DNA of 64,000 nucleotides from contig JAETQF010000006.1 in NCBI GenBank assembly GCA_021770845.1, positions 1-64,000 of the forward strand. The letters run 5' to 3'. This DNA comes from Oscillospiraceae bacterium. GTDB taxonomy: Bacteria > Bacillota > Clostridia > Oscillospirales > Oscillospiraceae. The notes under the pieces were generated by a model, which saw only the letters and a list, made by a program, of their open reading frames with translations, ran no database searches and had not been told where the DNA came from. Below are positions 61,113-64,000 of the stretch, one piece after another (within the stretch, counting starts at the first letter, position 1; each line of letters starts with the position of its first letter). A program made the position numbers and the translations under genes.

Positions 61113-61154
61113 AAAAAACTCCCTCCCCCGCCTGCGCGGGGGAGGGAGTTTTTT
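61113..61154. terminator. Bidirectional terminator after copA
   Basis: AAAAAACTCCCTCCCCCG pairs with CGGGGGAGGGAGTTTTTT, a long stem with U-tracts built in for both strands. It serves copA (plus) and the convergent gene (minus). Confidence 0.9.
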
Positions 61155-61720
61155 CACCCCTCCGAAAGGAATGGAAACTTGTTTTTGAGAAAGTATCGGT
61201 ATTCAGGATGATCCCCTGCGCTGTCGTACTCCTCCCGCATGGTGCGCAGGATCCACGCCCGGTTTTGCTCCGTCAGCTCCCCGTACCGGGTGAGGGCCAG
61301 CAGCCCGGCCCGCTCCGCCGTTAGGATCGCCGCCAGCGCGTCCGGGACGAATTCCACCCCGTCCACCGGCACGGGCTGGGCGGACACGGCGGCGTCCGGG
61401 ATGGCGATGTCCTGCGGGGACTTCTGGATGATGGCCGCCCGGTAGATGTACCCGGAGACGCCCCGGTAGGTGTCCTCCAGCGCGCCGGGGTAGTATTCCT
61501 CCAGCAGCAGCACCCCATCCCGGAAGCCGTAGGGGCCCCATTTCGTCCACGGGCCGGCGTGGGGGAAGCCCGTCTCCCGGCAGAATTTTTCCACCGCATT
61601 GCTCAGATAGACCAGCACGTTTTCCCGCTTTGTGGAGAAGTAGACCAGGGGAACGCCATGGTTGGAGCGCCGGGGCTCCAGCACGGTGAGGCCCGGGATG
61701 GGGGACGCGTGATAGTACAT
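61154..61720 (-). CDS. Conserved hypothetical protein, possible ART-like N-terminus (188 aa)
   Basis: Begins MYYHASPIPGLTVLEPR, then VPLVYFSTKRENVLVYLSN. A Y-H-x-S start followed by a strand ending in F-S-T is reminiscent of ADP-ribosyltransferase-fold proteins such as the DUF3990 group. No glutamate active-site motif was confidently found. The C-terminal half is helical with RYGELTEQNRAWILRTMREE. Function unknown. GGGGAGGG precedes the ATG. Last gene of a four-gene minus-strand operon. Confidence 0.8.
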   Translation of the reverse strand: MYYHASPIPGLTVLEPRRSNHGVPLVYFSTKRENVLVYLSNAVEKFCRETGFPHAGPWTKWGPYGFRDGVLLLEEYYPGALEDTYRGVSGYIYRAAIIQKSPQDIAIPDAAVSAQPVPVDGVEFVPDALAAILTAERAGLLALTRYGELTEQNRAWILRTMREEYDSAGDHPEYRYFLKNKFPFLSEG

Positions 61721-61736
61721 GGAAGCCCTCCCCGCT

Positions 61737-62192
61737 TTACAAAATAAAATTGACGATGGTGGAGATCAGGTGACAGGCCGCAAAGCCGCCTGCCGCCAGC
61801 AGGGCGGGGGCGTTTTTCCGGGCCGCGGAATGGAACAGAAAGGCCCCGCAGGGGGCAAGGCAGAGGATTAAAACCACGACGGTTCCAGCGGCTCCGGCGT
61901 AATAGGCCGCCCACCCGGCGAGGTACAGCACCAGGCACAGGACAACGCCCGCCGCCCATCCGCGCTTTACGGATCCGCCACGCGCCGGATTGACCACCCC
62001 GCACAGCGCCGCCGCCAGCGCGATTTGAAAGACCTGGCCCGCTGTGTCAAGAAACGGCGTGGCCGATTCCGCCCGGAGGATATCATTGGGTGCGGGCAGG
62101 GCAAACCACACGAAATTGGGGAGCATGATCAGCAGAAACAGCCCCAGCCCCCAGGGGTCAAACCCAAACCTGTAGGTTTTGATGTTCCACAT
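61737..62192 (-). CDS. Conserved membrane protein (151 aa), unknown function
   Basis: Five hydrophobic segments: FDPWGLGLFLLIMLPNFVWF (about 10), VFQIALAAALCGVV, AAGVVLCLVLYLAGWAAYYA, TVVVLILCLAPCGAFLF and ALLAAGGFAACHLISTI. LPNFVWF with following ALPAPNDIL is a pattern I have seen in uncharacterised Clostridia membrane proteins. A strong ribosome-binding site is not clear. It follows the GNAT gene by three bases. Confidence 0.82.
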   Translation of the reverse strand: MWNIKTYRFGFDPWGLGLFLLIMLPNFVWFALPAPNDILRAESATPFLDTAGQVFQIALAAALCGVVNPARGGSVKRGWAAGVVLCLVLYLAGWAAYYAGAAGTVVVLILCLAPCGAFLFHSAARKNAPALLAAGGFAACHLISTIVNFIL

Positions 62193-62195
62193 CCT

Positions 62196-62663
62196 TCACC
62201 CACCCCACTTGCGGACATACATCCGGGAGGGCCGCTCCTCTCCGTCCCCCTGGGCCATGCAGAAAAACTCCCAGCCGTACCGCTCATAGAAGGACGTGTG
62301 ATCGGTGAGCAGGTACAGGGTGTCCACCCCCAGCCCCGCCATATCGGCGCAGGCGTGCTCCAGCAGCGCCCCGGCGATCCCCCGGCAGCGGTACGCCTCC
62401 TCCACATAGACGGCGCACACGTTGGGGGTCAGATCCTTCCGGTCGTGGAAGTCGTTCTTAATGACCCCCAGCCCGCCGATGACAACGCCGCCATCCACGG
62501 CCACGTACCACTGGGGCACGGGGCCTTTTCCCTCAATACATTCCGCCATGCTCTCCCGGTAGGCGGCCAGGGGGACGCTCCATTTCTCATGAAACCACGC
62601 CGCCGCCTGCTCCAGCTCGCCCAGTGACCGCCGCTCCCGCAGGTTCCAGATCTCCCAGGCCAA
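62196..62663 (-). CDS. GNAT-family N-acetyltransferase
   Basis: A 155-residue acetyltransferase. The acetyl-CoA loop is in VEEAYRCRGIAGALLEHACA (about 91; R-x-x-G-I-A), following VAVDGGVVIGGLGVI and NVCAVYV. FYERYGWEFF (about 126) closes the fold. The substrate is unknown. Starts at TTG (62663) with GAGGGG upstream, six bases after the pseudouridine synthase stop. Confidence 0.88.
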   Translation of the reverse strand: MAWEIWNLRERRSLGELEQAAAWFHEKWSVPLAAYRESMAECIEGKGPVPQWYVAVDGGVVIGGLGVIKNDFHDRKDLTPNVCAVYVEEAYRCRGIAGALLEHACADMAGLGVDTLYLLTDHTSFYERYGWEFFCMAQGDGEERPSRMYVRKWGG

Positions 62664-62669
62664 TGCCCC

Positions 62670-63632
62670 TCACCCCTTCGGAAAATATTCCTCCACAAAG
62701 TCCACGTCCTCCACCGTCCACTCCCGCCCGTTCAGCGGCTCCAGACACCCCGCATCGGTGGTGAACGCAAACCGCAGCTTATAGGAGTACAGCGCCTGAT
62801 ACCGCCGCCCGAACCGCTGCCCGTCCCGCTCCCGGCCGTACTTGCCGTCTCCCAGCAGAGGGTGGCCCGCGGCGGCGAACTGGGCCCGGATCTGGTGGGT
62901 GCGCCCGGTGATGAGGTCGCACTCCACCAGCGACAGCCCGTTGCGCGTCTCCAGCGTACGGTACAGCGTCACCGCCGTCCTGCCCCCCGGCACAGGCCTG
63001 TCAAACACCCGCACCTGGGCCCGGTTTTCGTCCTTGAGGAGGTAGCCCTTCAGCTGCCCCTCCCGGGGGGCCATCTCCCCGTGGATCACGCACAGGTACA
63101 GCTTTTGCAGCTCCCGATCCCGGATCTTCTGGTTCATCACCCGCAGGGCCTCCGCCGTCTTGGCGGCGATGACGATCCCCCCGGTGTTCCGGTCGATGCG
63201 GTTGCACAGGGCGGGGGCGAAGGTGTGTTCCCGGTAGGGCGACCACTCCCGCTTCTGGTAGAGGTACGCCTGCACGTGGGTGATGAGGGTGTCCACCTGC
63301 TCCGTCTCGTCGGGGTGCACCACCATGCCCGGGCGCTTGTCCAGCAGGAGCAGGTTTTCGTCCTCGTACAGGATGTTGAGCCGGGGCCTGGCCACCCGGA
63401 GGAAGGCGTTATCCGGGGTGGGCGCGTCAAAAAACTCATCGTTGAGATAGAGCTGGAGCACGTCCCCGGCCTGGAGCCGATCATCCCGCTTGGCGGGCTT
63501 CCCGTTGCGCTTCACCCGCTTCAGCCGGATATACTTCTGGGCCAGCGGGGCGGGGAGGAGGGGCACCGCCTTGTCCAGCCAGCGATCCAGCCGCTGGCCC
63601 CCGTCGTTGGGGCCGATGGTAAATTCCTTCAA
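62670..63632 (-). CDS. RluA-family pseudouridine synthase
   Basis: A 320-residue RNA-modifying enzyme. N-terminal S4-like domain at about 5-60 (GQRLDRWLDKAVPLL, IRLKRVKRNGK). The catalytic Asp is in LCNRIDRNTGGIVIAAKTAE (about 148), a relative of the HRLDxxTSG motif here reading NRIDRNTGG. TGRTHQIRAQFAAAGHPLLG lies near 240. Target could be rRNA or tRNA. Begins at TTG (63632) with GGGGAGGC upstream. First gene of the operon. Confidence 0.92.
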   Translation of the reverse strand: MKEFTIGPNDGGQRLDRWLDKAVPLLPAPLAQKYIRLKRVKRNGKPAKRDDRLQAGDVLQLYLNDEFFDAPTPDNAFLRVARPRLNILYEDENLLLLDKRPGMVVHPDETEQVDTLITHVQAYLYQKREWSPYREHTFAPALCNRIDRNTGGIVIAAKTAEALRVMNQKIRDRELQKLYLCVIHGEMAPREGQLKGYLLKDENRAQVRVFDRPVPGGRTAVTLYRTLETRNGLSLVECDLITGRTHQIRAQFAAAGHPLLGDGKYGRERDGQRFGRRYQALYSYKLRFAFTTDAGCLEPLNGREWTVEDVDFVEEYFPKG

Positions 63633-63656
63633 GCGAACGCCTCCCCGCAAAAAAAT

Positions 63657-63689
63657 ACCTCCGCGCTCCCAGGAAAGGGGCGCGGAGGT
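63657..63689 (-). terminator. Terminator of the gene at the right edge
   Basis: ACCTCCGCGC / GCGCGGAGGT stem followed on the minus strand by ATTTTTTTGC. It separates the edge gene from the pseudouridine synthase. Confidence 0.85.
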
Positions 63690-63725
63690 AATTCTATCAC
63701 AAAGGGCCCCGGGACGCAAGGGCGC

Positions 63726-64000
63726 TCACACGGAGGCCAGGAACCGCAGGAAGGCCTCCTTGCCCTCGGGGGTGCGGGCGTACACGCCGGCGTGCTCCAG
63801 CACCTTGGCGAACACCAGCCCCGTCTCCTTCTTCACGATGTCCAGGGCGTTGTCCGCCGTAATCGTGTAGTGTTTGGCGAAGCCCTCCGCCCAGTCGGCG
63901 TGCTTGGCGGTGCGCTCGTCCGCCCGGAGATCCGCGCCGGACACCAGAGCGTCCGCCACGGCGGCCAGCTCGTCCTTCAGCCGGGCCGGGAGCACCGCCA
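63726..64000 (-). CDS. C-terminal part of an unrecognised protein (cut by window end)
   Basis: The minus-strand frame is open to the window edge; about 90 residues of the C-terminus are visible. It is helical and mildly charged, with DELAAVADALVSGADLRADE and a tail TPEGKEAFLRFLASV. No family recognised. A terminator lies downstream. The true start lies beyond 64000. Confidence 0.75.
   Translation of the reverse strand, partial: AVLPARLKDELAAVADALVSGADLRADERTAKHADWAEGFAKHYTITADNALDIVKKETGLVFAKVLEHAGVYARTPEGKEAFLRFLASV

Overview
The window is high-G+C DNA (clearly above 60% by eye) from a Gram-positive, probably spore-forming anaerobe of the Clostridia. The best fit is an Oscillospiraceae gut bacterium of the Flavonifractor / Lawsonibacter / Intestinimonas type. 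This placement is inference from gene content: PolC-type polymerase, short HisG with HisZ, a YlmC/YmxH sporulation protein, a SpoIID-family protein, a T-box riboswitch, and very GC-rich Clostridia-style operons. No rRNA, CRISPR array or insertion sequence was seen.

Layout, left to right. (1) 1-2243 is the right-hand end of an integrative element: a repeat-rich leader, a DUF6809-type small protein and a tyrosine recombinase, abutting the 3' end of a tRNA-Pro gene. (2) 2244-2890 is a six-gene tRNA operon on the minus strand (Val-Asp-Phe-Gly-Cys-Pro) with a near-perfect promoter. (3) 2954-4610 holds a YfcE-like phosphodiesterase and three small acidic or proline-rich proteins of unknown role. 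(4) 4611-18178 is a long minus-strand train: smc, ftsY, the nucleotide-sanitising rdgB, yhbY, a nadD-yqeK fusion, an LCP cell-wall ligase, rsfS, trpS, tagO-like and wecB-like envelope genes and a LolA-like protein. Three small zinc-ribbon proteins are interleaved in it. (5) 18447-21321 holds a CYTH protein, tsf, rpsB and ylmC on the minus strand. (6) 21510-32555 runs plus: pyrH-frr, then uppS-cdsA-dxr-rseP-ispG (lipid carrier, phospholipid and MEP isoprenoid pathway), then polC. (7) 33300-40503 is a histidine operon, hisZ-G-D-B-H-A-[P-loop gene]-F-[55-codon ORF]-I-E, followed by a Bax-inhibitor-1 protein. (8) 41234-43679 holds a tiny self-contained 26-codon gene on the minus strand, then a Tyr-specific T-box and tyrS, then a histidine phosphatase. 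(9) 43801-46630 is asd-dapA-dapB (lysine/diaminopimelate) on the minus strand. (10) 46821-50728 is a SpoIID-family protein followed by queA-tgt (queuosine tRNA modification). (11) 50826-57140 carries envelope and membrane genes: DUF4330, a Wzy/O-antigen-ligase-like protein, a family 2 glycosyltransferase, a sigma-54 activator with MgtC, and DUF2752/DUF4234. (12) 57242-61154 has an aldose-epimerase-like protein and a copper module: CsoR with its operator, and CopA carrying a C-terminal CopZ-like domain. (13) 61154-64000 is a minus-strand operon: RluA-type pseudouridine synthase, GNAT, membrane protein, and a possible ART-fold protein, plus a gene cut by the window end.

Most genes form tightly packed operons with 1-8 nt overlaps. 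Three genes that look A+T-richer than their neighbours (27766, 32568, 43146) sit as passengers at the joints of conserved operons. The most interesting items are the 26-codon gene with its own promoter, SD and terminator; the possible internal CopZ start inside copA; the interleaved zinc-ribbon proteins; a palindrome over the his promoter; and GGGGTCA-type repeats near the integrated element's end. All functional calls rest on motif recognition only; no database search was possible.
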